The notes: generated by a model not told the origin, from the sequence alone. Shown: positions 17,121 to 25,551, counted from the first letter of the stretch. The stretch: DNA of 36,923 nt from Thiotrichaceae bacterium (GCA_029939505.1 JAOZSV010000017.1:1-36923), one strand, 5' to 3'. Program-made: numbers and translations.

Positions 17121-17881
17121 TGTTCATATCCAGAAAGTGACGTTTTCGATGTCATTTGAATTATCTTATTCTTTACAAACAATAAATTTTTAAAAATGTC
17201 TTTCAGATTATCCATAAAAGTAGAATTAAATGTCCGACTGATAAAGTATTGGTATTTATCTTTATCTAATTTTTCTAAAATGACAAAATTCCAATTTTCT
17301 CCTATGATATAAGCACCTTTTATTTCTTTCCAGTCATTCAGTTCTATAGCACTTATCAATTCAGCTAATAATTGTGGTCTCGGATTTCCATATTCTTCAC
17401 TTCCTTTAAATTCTTGGATAAAAAAATAGGGTTTTTTAGCTCTTCTCAATCCGGTAAATATAACAAAATCTACTTCGCCATTCAAAATAAATTTATCCGT
17501 TTTGTAAGTTATTTTTTCATTATAAAAATCTTGAAATTGTTCAGTTTTAAAGTCAATCCTTCTTAGCAATGGGCTTAAAAATCTCATTTTCAACGTTTCT
17601 TCATTGTATAGTGAGATATAATTTTCCTCTTTTCTTAAAAGTTCACGCAAAAAATATTCGTCTTTATCACTAATGGTTATATCATTAATAAACCAATTAT
17701 CAAATTTGGTACGATTAATTTTTTGGGAGATATTCACAATCCTATCTAAATCAATATCCCTCATTTTACTATATTGATAGGTAGGTATCGGCTCCTCTTT
17801 ACTTTTTATCTCTTTTATTTCTTTTTCTAAGGTTTCTATTTTTCTTAATAAGTCTAATTCTGTCTTTTTATATATTTTCAT
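17105..17881 (-). CDS. PD-(D/E)XK-like nuclease with N-terminal coiled coil, 258 aa
   Basis: Residues 5-30 form a short coiled coil. After a helical linker the C-terminal domain has NGEVDFVI (D138), FFIQEFKGS (E157-F-K159) and NPRPQLLAELISA (Q170), the motif order of PD-(D/E)XK enzymes. Function and partner are unknown. It lies between the DUF4276 gene (10 bp upstream) and the methyltransferase remnant. A truncated copy is at 9268-9773 and a 3' fragment at 19516-19640, so this gene was part of the duplicated block. It could be a nuclease or a nuclease-fold regulator. All catalytic-type residues are present. Confidence 0.65.
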   Translation of the reverse strand: MKIYKKTELDLLRKIETLEKEIKEIKSKEEPIPTYQYSKMRDIDLDRIVNISQKINRTKFDNWFINDITISDKDEYFLRELLRKEENYISLYNEETLKMRFLSPLLRRIDFKTEQFQDFYNEKITYKTDKFILNGEVDFVIFTGLRRAKKPYFFIQEFKGSEEYGNPRPQLLAELISAIELNDWKEIKGAYIIGENWNFVILEKLDKDKYQYFISRTFNSTFMDNLKDIFKNLLFVKNKIIQMTSKTSLSGYEQNDEH

Positions 17882-17890
17882 AATGTTCCG

Positions 17891-18391
17891 TTATACAAAT
17901 TTGTGGAAAACATGGATATCAAAAAGTGATGGATGGTGTTTCAATTGCCAAAAAACTGATGGATTATGTTGATTGTTTTTTAATACTTTTTCTAAGGCAG
18001 AAATGTATTGACTACCTACGACTTCCCCAGACTTTTCAGGCGCGATAAATGCCACTATTTCAAATTCATAAACCATCCATAGTGGATAAAACCTAGAATC
18101 ATCAATATCTTTCTTAAGTCTATCATTAAGGTATTTAGGACAATTACTTTCATCCCACCAACTTGAGGGAATGCCAGCTAAGTCAAACATTGTTAGCAAA
18201 AGTGTCACTTGAGTATTATGTAGTATTTGCTTAACTTGTTTTAGAAAATCTTCATAGTGAACACTACCGCCCTTTTTGCCTCCTTTAGTCATAATAATTT
18301 TGGGTACAATATAAAGGTGCGAAAATGCGGGTATAACAATTTCTTTGATAAATCGCTCTTCGGTTTGACCTTCACAAAGAACAATAATCAT
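17891..18391 (-). CDS. DUF4276 (TOPRIM-like) protein, shortened at the C-terminus
   Basis: 166 aa. Begins IIVLCEGQTEERFIKEI (conserved glutamate in the first strand, as in TOPRIM folds), followed by LLLTMFDLAGIPSSW and YEFEIVAFI, which match DUF4276 proteins usually found beside AAA ATPases. Family members are longer (about 200 aa or more), and this one stops soon after HHPSLF, 10 bp before the nuclease gene, so the C-terminus is probably lost. It overlaps the ATPase stop by 1 bp. Expected role: putative nuclease effector of the pair, possibly inactive here. Confidence 0.7.
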   Translation of the reverse strand: MIIVLCEGQTEERFIKEIVIPAFSHLYIVPKIIMTKGGKKGGSVHYEDFLKQVKQILHNTQVTLLLTMFDLAGIPSSWWDESNCPKYLNDRLKKDIDDSRFYPLWMVYEFEIVAFIAPEKSGEVVGSQYISALEKVLKNNQHNPSVFWQLKHHPSLFDIHVFHKFV

Positions 18392-19476
18392 CAGTAACGT
18401 CCTCCAAGATAGTTATTCTCCCAAAGTTGTCCTAATGAATATTCATCCAACCAGCCCTGTAGCTCTGATTCATTTAAACGTTTAATTTGACTACCAGATT
18501 GGCAGCGATCAACCACCAAAACGTCTGAAGACTCAAATTGATTCAATAGCGTAACCGACTGACAAGACAAAATAATTTGAGTTTGAACGGAGGCTTTTTT
18601 GATCAATTCTGCCAAAAAACTAATCGCCAATGGATGTAGTCCAAGTTCGGGTTCATCTATAACAATAAGCAGTGGAGGTGTTGGCTGTAAAAGCAAAGCA
18701 CATAAACAAATAAATCGAATGGTACCATCTGAAATAAGAGAAGCACTAAACTTTTTTAAGTTATTTTTTTCTTTCCATCTTAATTTTATTTGATTGGAAT
18801 AAGTCGATTCTGGTTCAAGAATAAAGTCGTCAAAGTAAGGCGTTACCAAACAAATAATTTCTACAATTTTATCATAAAAATCAATATAATTTTGTTTAAG
18901 ATAATATAAAAATGCCGCAATATTATCCCCTTCCGGATGTAAAGGATAACTTTCTTCTAGGTTCTGTCGCCTTTTCTTATTACTGTTAGCACTTACATCG
19001 TCAAAGTGAAAAACTTGAAAACCTTTAATGTTTGAATAAATATTAGAAGGTATTGCATATTTTCTTTCGGCAAGATACTTTAGTTTCGTTTCCAGTTGAT
19101 TTGTTTCTTCATGTTGAAAAGTTGAACAAGCCGGATATTTCCAAGAGCCAAATCTTTCTGCTTCTATAATATAATCTTCTTCAGTTGCTCTTAGTGAAAG
19201 TTCATAAATATTTTGTAAATTTGAGGTATCAAAGAAAAAACGGAGATTGAAAAATTCATTTTCCTGAATACCATTATAAACAACATTATCAAACCCACCT
19301 TTATTGACAATCCAATCTCTCAGTCTGCCTATCTGAATATAATTTAGCATAGTGAATAAGCTAATAAAATTGCTTTTACCAGAGCCATTTCCACCTATTA
19401 GAACATTTATATTTTTAATATCTACTTCAGTTTGACAAAAAGCTCTAAAGTGAGTTAACTGAATTTTTTTTAACAT
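18391..19476 (-). CDS. AAA ATPase (AAA_21), DUF4276-associated, 361 aa
   Basis: Walker A GGNGSGKS (28-35), the VFHFDDVS and EGDNIAAFLYYLKQ segments typical of this family, signature SDGTIRF (249-255), Walker B LLIVIDEPELGLHP (274-277) and SCQSV where others have STHS. C-terminus DEYSLGQLWENNYLGG. It is the intact relative of the gene split by the IS607 element (25552-26046 plus 22991-23587), which guides that reconstruction. Coupled to DUF4276. Such pairs are found in defence islands; the mechanism is unproven. Confidence 0.8.
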   Translation of the reverse strand: MLKKIQLTHFRAFCQTEVDIKNINVLIGGNGSGKSNFISLFTMLNYIQIGRLRDWIVNKGGFDNVVYNGIQENEFFNLRFFFDTSNLQNIYELSLRATEEDYIIEAERFGSWKYPACSTFQHEETNQLETKLKYLAERKYAIPSNIYSNIKGFQVFHFDDVSANSNKKRRQNLEESYPLHPEGDNIAAFLYYLKQNYIDFYDKIVEIICLVTPYFDDFILEPESTYSNQIKLRWKEKNNLKKFSASLISDGTIRFICLCALLLQPTPPLLIVIDEPELGLHPLAISFLAELIKKASVQTQIILSCQSVTLLNQFESSDVLVVDRCQSGSQIKRLNESELQGWLDEYSLGQLWENNYLGGRY

Positions 19477-19515
19477 AAGCCTATCATTATTTGGGAGTTG
19501 CCCTCGGTTTAATTA

Positions 19516-19640
19516 TAAAGTGACGTTTTCGATGTCATCTGAATTATTTTATTCTTTACAAACAATAAATTCTTGAAAATGTCTTTCAGATTATCCATAA
19601 AAGTAGAATTAAATGTCCGACTGATAAAATATTGATATTT
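19516..19640 (-). pseudogene. 3' fragment of the coiled-coil nuclease gene
   Basis: About 125 bp matching 17137-17262 (codons for the C-terminal part of the nuclease, from KYQYFISRTFNS to near KTSLS) with a few substitutions. It follows the stop of the flippase-like gene immediately and lies upstream of the ATPase/DUF4276 pair, so the region has been duplicated or invaded. Confidence 0.85.
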
Positions 19641-19646
19641 ATCCGT

Positions 19647-20618
19647 TTAGATATTTTTATATTTCATTTCTTTCAAGCTACCTTTCTGAAAAAACAAGAA
19701 AATAATACCTCCCAACATTCCATGAGCAATTATCTGTAACAAAACGAGGGCAGATATCGCTATAGCCATTTCCTTTGGCATACCTATTGACATAAACAGC
19801 AAAACAAAAACCCCCTCTCTTAAACCCAAACCACCAATAGAAATAGGTATCATACTAACTAACCACACAATAGGCAAAAATACGATAAAATACAAAAAAT
19901 TGACTGAAGAACCCAATGATAAAGCTATAAGATAAACAGCCAAAATTCCCATCAATTGAGCTGTCAAAGATAAGATTAGACAATGTATGACTACACGTAT
20001 ATTTTGACTATAATCTTTTATATTTTCTATAAATTTAACGATTGATTTGAAACGAGATAAGGTATTTGCAACATAAGCCCATTTGAAAAATCTATGAAAA
20101 TTCCATAAAGTAACAAACGAAGCAATACATAAAAATAGGATAATTATTATTGTTATTTTAATCACATCACTTCCAGCTATTTCAAAATCCACAAAAATAC
20201 AAAAGGATGCAAAAAATACCAGTGAAATAATTCCCAAAAATCTTTCATATAAGATAGAACTCAGGGCATGATTATGTTTGATACCATTGTCATGTAAATA
20301 ATACCATCTAACAACATCTCCCCCCACTGCTGTCGGCAAAAATAAACTAAAAAATGCACTTATGTAGTAATATTGAGTTAAAAGCAAACTCGAAAAATGA
20401 TTATTATGAAATGCTAATAGAATTTTCCAACGCATAGCTAGGAAAATATCTCTACTGATAATAATGATAAAAGATAGACAAAATAATAAAATATCAATTT
20501 TTAATAAAAGTTGTTTAATGGCAGAAAAATCTGCTTTATAAACCAAATATAATAATATTGATAGTGTTATCAACAACTTAAGTAATATAAAGCCAATTTT
20601 TTTCAACCGATTAGTCAT
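19647..20618 (-). CDS. Flippase-like integral membrane protein (LPG synthase TM/UPF0104 family)
   Basis: About 323 aa with 8 or so membrane helices. Characteristic stretches are FLPTAVGGDVVRWYYL (after helix 2) and SIGGLGLREGVFVLLF near the C-terminus, which mark the lysylphosphatidylglycerol synthase TM-region/AglD-like family. These proteins are common in glycan loci and are thought to act in lipid-linked sugar translocation or transfer. The start is probably the ATG of MTNRLKK (20616-20618), overlapping the GT2 stop by 8 bp (ATGACTAA). The upstream ATG at 20633 lies inside the GT2 gene. It was cotranscribed with GT2 before the IS insertion. Confidence 0.8.
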   Translation of the reverse strand: MTNRLKKIGFILLKLLITLSILLYLVYKADFSAIKQLLLKIDILLFCLSFIIIISRDIFLAMRWKILLAFHNNHFSSLLLTQYYYISAFFSLFLPTAVGGDVVRWYYLHDNGIKHNHALSSILYERFLGIISLVFFASFCIFVDFEIAGSDVIKITIIIILFLCIASFVTLWNFHRFFKWAYVANTLSRFKSIVKFIENIKDYSQNIRVVIHCLILSLTAQLMGILAVYLIALSLGSSVNFLYFIVFLPIVWLVSMIPISIGGLGLREGVFVLLFMSIGMPKEMAIAISALVLLQIIAHGMLGGIIFLFFQKGSLKEMKYKNI

Positions 20619-21340
20619 ATTTTCTATACACATTTTTAACAGTAGTATAAGGGCGTTCTTTAACTTCTTCCATTATTTTTTTCAAATAAATTCCTACCAC
20701 CCCGATAGATGACATAAGAAGCCCCCCTACCGCCCAAATTGAAGCAATAACACTTGTCCATCCGGGTGCAACTGTCAAAAAAATCTTCTGGAATACAACA
20801 TATAAAATGAAGCTGAAAGAAAAGATTGAAACCAAAAAACCCGTCCAAAAAATGAGCCATAATGGTTTACTTGAAAAAGAAGTGATCGCATTGACAAGCA
20901 ATTCCAGCTTTTTTATCAAGCTATAAGTTGTTTCCGAATGACTTAACTTAGTCACTAAACAAGGTTTTTGATTGAAACCGACTAGTTCATACACACCGCC
21001 AATAAAAAGTTCCCGTTCTTTATATTGCAATAACGATTGAACATACTGTTTTGTCATGAGCCTTGCTGTTATATGATTGGGCGGAATTTTGACATCCGAA
21101 AGTTTATTATAGACTTTATAAAATAATTCCCCAGATAAGCGTTCAAAAAAATTCCCTTTGCGCTGATCTTGAACACCAAATATAACATCAACTTTTTCTT
21201 CAATTAATTTTTCATAAAAATCAACGAGCCATTCGGGCAATTCCTCCAAATCAACTTCTACTAAAAAAATATATTCACCCGTTGCATATCCTAATCCCGT
21301 CATACTGGCTTTATGCTGCCCAAAGTTCCTTGATAATTCT
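20611..21340 (-). pseudogene. GT2 glycosyltransferase, 3' fragment
   Basis: C-terminal two thirds of a DPM1/GtrB-like family 2 glycosyltransferase: GQHKASMTGLGYATGEYIFLVEVDLEE (acidic metal-binding region) and FFERLSGELFYKVYNKLSD, then two membrane helices (about residues 150-210 of this fragment) and a cytoplasmic tail. Such enzymes transfer sugars to polyprenyl phosphate. Removing the IS and one copy of the 3-bp ATT duplication rejoins this to the 5' fragment in frame (VSVI-ELSRNFGQHKAS), so the break is recent. An internal ATG gives a 230-aa frame, but it lacks the nucleotide-binding N-terminus. Confidence 0.9.
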
Positions 21341-21343
21341 ATT

Positions 21344-22701
21344 AGACTTGTCCCGAAATAATTAAGTAATATATTTCATATACTTATATAAACGACGAAA
21401 TTAAAAAAACTTAAAAATCAATTAGTTATATAAATTTAATTCGATTTGACAGTTAATGATTTATCATGTTATACTAAAAAATAAAAAAAGTTCATTAATC
21501 AATTAATCAATAATATGGGTGGACAAAAATGTTTAATTATTCTAATTCAACTCGAAGTGAACGACAATTAAAAGCACTAACCGGTTTGGGTAAAAAGCCT
21601 TATGAAGAACTCTTACCGGCTTTTTCGGAAAGTTTAACCGAAATCTCTAATGAAGCCTATAAAAAAAATCGTAAAAAACGAAGCCGTCGCCCTGGTGGTG
21701 GGCGAAAAGGACAGTTACGAACGGCTGAAAATAAGTTGTTTTTCATCCTTTTCTATTTGAAAAACTATCCGACTTTTGACGTTTTAGGATTTATATTTGA
21801 TTTAAATCCCTCTAACGCAGAGGAAAATGTGAAACAATTATTACCGGTTTTAAAACGAGCTCAGGCAAAGCTAAATGTGTTACCCAAACGCCGTGTGAAA
21901 ACCGATTCTGAATTAGAAGAAGCCATAGAAACCGTGGGCAAACCTTTAGAGCAACTGTCTGATTTGACCTCAACCGTCACACCATCGGTTGAACAACCCG
22001 CCAAAGATAACTTTTTCGCATTGGAAAAAACCGCCTCTTCTTCCTCTTCCTCAATCGAAGCCGATTCCTCTTCTTCCTCAAAAACCAAACTGGCCTCAGT
22101 CGCAACCACGATTGAATCAACGCCCCCAGCCCCTTTGGTCTTGATTGATGTGACCGAAAGAAGCCACTTTAGACCTAAAAATAATTTGACACAAAAAAAA
22201 TATTATAGTGGCAAAAAAAAAAGACATACCGTCAAAAATACTCTTATCTCTGATACGAAACGACGTGTGATCTTTTTGGGTAGCACCTTTAAAGGGAGTT
22301 CACATGATTACAAAATGTTTAAACAAGAGTTTCCCTCTTCTCAGTTTGGTTTTTCACCGATCAAGATAGCAGTTGATCTTGGATATCAAGGCATTAAAAA
22401 AGATTATCCCTCAGCTTTGCCAATTTTTATCCCTCATAAGAAACCCAAAAAATCAAAAGCCAACCCAAATCCTTCTTTAACTCGAAAACAAAAGGCTCAA
22501 AACAAAAAACTCGCTTCAAAACGAGTTATTGTTGAACATGCAATAGGAGGAATGAAAGCGTTTCAAATTTTGTCCACCAAATTTCGTAACCGTCAGACCA
22601 AAAATTGGGTTGATGAAGTTATTTTTCAAGTCGCTGGATTATGGAATTTAAAAATACGTTATTAATCAATATTTTATAAGTGATTATTTCGGGACAAGTC
22701 T
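21344..22701 (+). mobile_element. IS5-type (ISL2-like) insertion sequence, 1358 bp
   Basis: Perfect 19-bp terminal inverted repeats AGACTTGTCCCGAAATAAT at 21344-21362 and in reverse at 22683-22701. It is flanked by a direct repeat ATT (21341-21343 and 22702-22704), consistent with the ANT target duplication of the ISL2 group. It carries one transposase gene. It interrupts the GT2 gene, and precise removal restores the frame. A 90-bp non-autonomous relative lies at 36554-36643. Confidence 0.9.
21529..22665 (+). CDS. DDE transposase (DDE_Tnp_4, IS5-like)
   Basis: 378 aa. An N-terminal helix-turn-helix region (about 68-112, TFDVLGFIFDLNPSNAEENV) is followed by the RNase H-like catalytic domain with D207 (LVLIDVTER), D283 (IAVDLGYQG) and E336 (VIVEHAIGGMKAF). 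Between them is an unusual low-complexity Ser-rich stretch (residues 169-184) encoded by TCTTCC-type repeats. A GGTGG Shine-Dalgarno lies 7 nt upstream of the ATG. The frame is complete, so the element may be active; it would catalyse its own cut-and-paste transposition. Confidence 0.9.
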   Translation: MFNYSNSTRSERQLKALTGLGKKPYEELLPAFSESLTEISNEAYKKNRKKRSRRPGGGRKGQLRTAENKLFFILFYLKNYPTFDVLGFIFDLNPSNAEENVKQLLPVLKRAQAKLNVLPKRRVKTDSELEEAIETVGKPLEQLSDLTSTVTPSVEQPAKDNFFALEKTASSSSSSIEADSSSSSKTKLASVATTIESTPPAPLVLIDVTERSHFRPKNNLTQKKYYSGKKKRHTVKNTLISDTKRRVIFLGSTFKGSSHDYKMFKQEFPSSQFGFSPIKIAVDLGYQGIKKDYPSALPIFIPHKKPKKSKANPNPSLTRKQKAQNKKLASKRVIVEHAIGGMKAFQILSTKFRNRQTKNWVDEVIFQVAGLWNLKIRY

Positions 22702-22910
22702 ATTACTGATACCTTTGAATCTTGTTGTTGGATAGCAATTGCTTTTTCCAGTGAGTTATCAGGTGAACCATCATTGACAAATATAATTTCGTAACGATCA
22801 GTGATAGATTCGACTGCTTTTTTTATCCGTGCATAAAATTCATCTATGTAAGGGCTAGAGTTATAGAGGGAAGTTACGATTGAAAAAGTGGGTTCAGTGA
22901 CTTTATTCAT
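22702..22910 (-). pseudogene. GT2 glycosyltransferase, 5' fragment
   Basis: Encodes the nucleotide-sugar binding start of a family 2 transferase: PTFSIVTSLYNSSPYIDEF, then YEIIFVNDGSPDNSLEKA (D of the NDGS motif), ending KVSVI at the IS. The natural start is probably ATG 22908-22910 (MNKVTEP). It is fused in frame to 28 upstream codons from a DUF4276 gene, so the expressed frame could be a chimera that ends a few codons into the IS. Confidence 0.85.
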
Positions 22911-22994
22911 AAGATTTGTTCTCAAAGGCGCTAAAAGTTCTTTAATAAATTTTTCTTCCGTTTGCCCTTCAACCAATATCAAAACTTTTTTCAT
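22911..22994 (-). pseudogene. Remnant of a DUF4276 gene
   Basis: 28 codons (MKKVLILVEGQTEEKFIKELL...) that match the N-terminus of DUF4276 proteins such as 17891-18391. They overlap the ATPase 3' fragment by 4 bp, the normal coupling of this pair. The rest of the gene has been deleted, joining it in frame to the GT2 start. Confidence 0.85.
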
Positions 22995-23587
22995 GGTTTA
23001 CCGCCAATAAGGTTCTTTTCCCATATTTCTCCCATAGAATATTCTTCTATCCATTCTTTGAGTTCTTCACTTGATAATCTTTTGAAAATAGAACTATTTT
23101 TTTCTTTATCAGCCACAATGATATTGTTTGGTTCAAAGTAATCAAGTAAAGTGACAGATTGGGTTGATGCAATAATTTGCTTATCGTTTGAAAAAGCTTT
23201 GATTAAAGAAGCTAATACAGAAATTGCATACGGATGCAAACCTAATTCAGGTTCATCTATGATAAGGGTATCCGGCGGATTAGGCTGTAAAAGCAATGTT
23301 GCTAAACAGATAAATCTAAGTGTTCCGTCAGATAAGCCAAAAGCATCAAAATAGTTATCACTTTGTTGCCATTCTAATTTTATTTTTTCCGGGTTCAGCG
23401 CATTTGGTTCCAAAATAAACTGGTCAAAATAGGGCGCAACCAGTTTTATGGTTTCTTCTATTCGATGAAAACTCAATTCATTAGTTTGCTTTAGCTTATA
23501 CAAAAAAGCGGCTAAATTACCGGCATCATAAGCTAACTTTCTATTATTATTGATATAGTTGCTAAAAATATAGTGAAGTGTTGACAA
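22991..23587 (-). pseudogene. AAA ATPase, 3' fragment
   Basis: C-terminal part of a DUF4276-associated ATPase: DAGNLAAFLYKLKQ, GLSDGTLRFICLATLLL (signature), TLIIDEPELGLHP (Walker B), ASTQSVTLLDYF and the terminal YSMGEIWEKNLIGG. It aligns from about residue 185 of the intact paralogue at 18391-19476. The 5' half is at 25552-26046 on the other side of the IS607 element. Confidence 0.9.
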
Positions 23588-23617
23588 TATAGAAAAATTT
23601 CTATATTATAGTCTGCC

Positions 23618-24226
23618 ATGAAAGCAAAAGAGGTTTTAAAATTAACCAATATTAGTCGAAGACACCTATCAAGCCTAATTAAACAAGGCCAAATTCGGAT
23701 CGTTGTTAAACCCAATGGGCAATATGATTACAATCCTGAGGACGTTTATAAGTACATTGGCAAAGAACGTCGCTCTCTTCATATTATTTATGCTCGTGTT
23801 TCGACCCCAAAACAAAAATCGGACTTAGCACGTCAAATTGAAACACTAGAAACTTTTTGTTTGGCTCAAGGAATAAAAATAGACCATGTTTTTTCTGATG
23901 TGGCCAGTGGTATCAACTTTGAAAAACGAAAACAGTTCTTCGTCTTGCTTGATTTGGTGATTGATGGTCAAGTCTCCAAGGTTTTCATCAATTACAAGGA
24001 CCGCCTAAGCCGAGTTGGTTTTGGGTTATTTAAACATCTATTTCAAAAATTTGGAACAGAAATAGTCGTGGCTAATGGCCATAGTAATGAGAAATTAGAT
24101 AGCGAAGAAATAATGAATGAAATTATTACATTGATTCATTGCTTTTCAATGAAGCACTATTCAAAAAGACGTGTTAAACGTGCAATTGAGGCGTTAAATG
24201 AGAAGAACACTAAAAACGAAGATTAG
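23618..24226 (+). CDS. tnpA: IS607-family serine recombinase TnpA
   Basis: 202 aa. N-terminal MerR-like helix-turn-helix (KEVLKLTNISRRHLSSLIKQG) precedes the resolvase catalytic domain, the order specific to IS607 TnpA. Catalytic serine S62 in IIYARVSTPKQKSDLARQ; arginines R129/R132 in NYKDRLSR; C-terminal helix (about 165-195). It is complete, and overlaps tnpB by 29 bp. It mediates integration and excision via a phosphoserine intermediate. Confidence 0.92.
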   Translation: MKAKEVLKLTNISRRHLSSLIKQGQIRIVVKPNGQYDYNPEDVYKYIGKERRSLHIIYARVSTPKQKSDLARQIETLETFCLAQGIKIDHVFSDVASGINFEKRKQFFVLLDLVIDGQVSKVFINYKDRLSRVGFGLFKHLFQKFGTEIVVANGHSNEKLDSEEIMNEIITLIHCFSMKHYSKRRVKRAIEALNEKNTKNED

Positions 24227-25463
24227 AGGCTTAGAACCGTCCGAATTTAAGCGACTTAGAGAACTCACTTTCCAGGCCAAAAATCTTTATAATCAGACTT
24301 TATGGACTTTGCGACAAGCTTTTGAGATAACCGGCAAATACTTTAGCTATCCTCAAATGGATAAAGCCATGAAACAAGTGGATAATCTTGAAGGTCAGAT
24401 TAACTACAGACTATTGAAAGCCAAAGTTGCTCAACAAACATTGAGGCGTGTTGATCAAAATTTTAAGTCGTTTTTTCAAGCGAGTAAAGATTTTAAAAAG
24501 AACCACAGTAAGTATAGGGGGCAACCACGTCCGCCTCGCTTCAAGCAAAAACGATACGATAATCTGATTTTTGATTACCAAGCATTTAAAGTTAAAGGTA
24601 CCCTTGTCCTTTTGGAAAAAGGACTAGAAATTAAGCTCCCTAATGCGTTAGTTGGAAAAATGATTAAGCAAATAGAAATCATTCCAAAACCTCACTTTTT
24701 CCAAGCCGTTTTTGTTTATGAAGAAGACGCACAAAATTTTAAAATGGTTGCATCAAATGATAAAGTGATGTCTATTGATTTGGGTTTAAATAACTTGGCC
24801 ACCTGTGTGACAAATGCGGTGCTCAAGCCGTTTATCATTGATGGTAGGCGAATTAAGTCGGTTAATGCTTACTATAATAAGCGAAAAGCTAAACTTCAAT
24901 CAGAATTAGAAAAAAGTCGAGGTAAAAAATGGTCTGTCAAACTCCAAAGTTTGACAGAGAAGCGTAATGCAAGAGTCAATGACTATCTACATAAAGCAAC
25001 CGCGCATGTCGTCAAAACCTGTTTAATTCATCATATTTCAAAAGTGGTTATCGGTGATGTGGCAAAATCTCTTGATCATATTAATTTAGGCAAGAAGACC
25101 AATCAGAACTTCGTGAATCTATCTCTTGGCCAGTTTGTTGATAAACTATCTTACAAACTTGGGCAACATGGAATTAAATTAATTGTTGCAAATGAGAGTT
25201 ATACTTCAAAAGCCAGTTTTCTTGATGGTGATCAGATGCCAAAAAAATATGATAAAGAAGCCAAACCAGCTTATTACAGCGGCAAAAGAATCAAACGAGG
25301 TTTATACCGAAGCAAAGATGGAACTTTAATTAATGCTGATGTCAATGGTGCATACAACATTTTGAGAAAAGATGATTCAAACTTTTCCTTTTCGTCTTTT
25401 ATTAAAAGGGTGGGTAACGTTAAAAAATGGTTACATCCAACGGAACGAGTGTTTATTAATTAA
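24198..25463 (+). CDS. tnpB: TnpB RNA-guided nuclease-like protein
   Basis: 421 aa, full length for the family. N-terminal helical wedge/REC region (1-185), then RuvC-I MSIDLGLNNLAT (D194) and RuvC-III TLINADVNGAYNIL (D381). Two oddities: the RuvC-II strand reads VVIGDV with D287 where most TnpBs have Glu, while E333 lies in ANESYTSKASF; and the CxxC zinc ribbon between RuvC-II and III is absent, replaced by YTSKASFLDGD. This is the variant common in some IS605/IS607 lineages, including cyanobacterial ones. It may use a relocated acidic residue. It would cut target DNA with an omega RNA from the element's right end. Confidence 0.88.
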   Translation: MRRTLKTKIRGLEPSEFKRLRELTFQAKNLYNQTLWTLRQAFEITGKYFSYPQMDKAMKQVDNLEGQINYRLLKAKVAQQTLRRVDQNFKSFFQASKDFKKNHSKYRGQPRPPRFKQKRYDNLIFDYQAFKVKGTLVLLEKGLEIKLPNALVGKMIKQIEIIPKPHFFQAVFVYEEDAQNFKMVASNDKVMSIDLGLNNLATCVTNAVLKPFIIDGRRIKSVNAYYNKRKAKLQSELEKSRGKKWSVKLQSLTEKRNARVNDYLHKATAHVVKTCLIHHISKVVIGDVAKSLDHINLGKKTNQNFVNLSLGQFVDKLSYKLGQHGIKLIVANESYTSKASFLDGDQMPKKYDKEAKPAYYSGKRIKRGLYRSKDGTLINADVNGAYNILRKDDSNFSFSSFIKRVGNVKKWLHPTERVFIN

Positions 25464-25550
25464 GTAACCCTAAGCTTCAGCGAGGGGATAATGGGTAGAT
25501 CGTTCCCCTGTACGGATATATAGAAATATTTCTGCATTATTCTATATTTC
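25380..25550 (+). ncRNA. Candidate omega RNA at the element right end
   Basis: TnpB elements encode a guide RNA that overlaps the 3' end of tnpB and runs out through the right end. After the stop (25461-25463) the sequence has GTAACCCTAAGC, then a potential hairpin AGGGGAT / ATCGTTCCCCT (about 25483-25512). The guide would be whatever lies past the right boundary, here the ATPase gene on the plus strand. Boundaries are inferred. Confidence 0.45.
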
Positions 25551-25551
25551 A

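Larger units (their letters stand above)
23586..25545 (+). mobile_element. IS607-type element with tnpA and tnpB
   Basis: Serine recombinase and TnpB genes lie together between two halves of an ATPase gene. The left edge carries a 22-bp palindrome (AATATAGAAA ... TTTCTATATT, 23586-23607); the right edge has ATATAGAAATATTTCT and CTATATT (about 25519-25545). These may be recombinase binding sites or promoter parts. The exact ends are not resolved from a single copy; the limits given are where ATPase homology fails. Confidence 0.8.

Noticed and set aside
21339-22705. A 5-bp TATTA target duplication for the DDE element
   Set aside because: It is equally readable from the sequence, but needs the ends to start at GACTT; the 3-bp ATT reading gives longer inverted repeats and fits the ANT pattern. 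Both restore the same gene.
24198-25463. A Cas12-type CRISPR nuclease
   Set aside because: The size, the IS607 recombinase partner and the lack of any repeat-spacer array identify it as TnpB of a mobile element.
23586-25545. Exact ends and target duplication of the IS607-type element
   Set aside because: IS607 elements make no long duplication, and without an empty allele the junctions cannot be placed to the base; only approximate limits are given.
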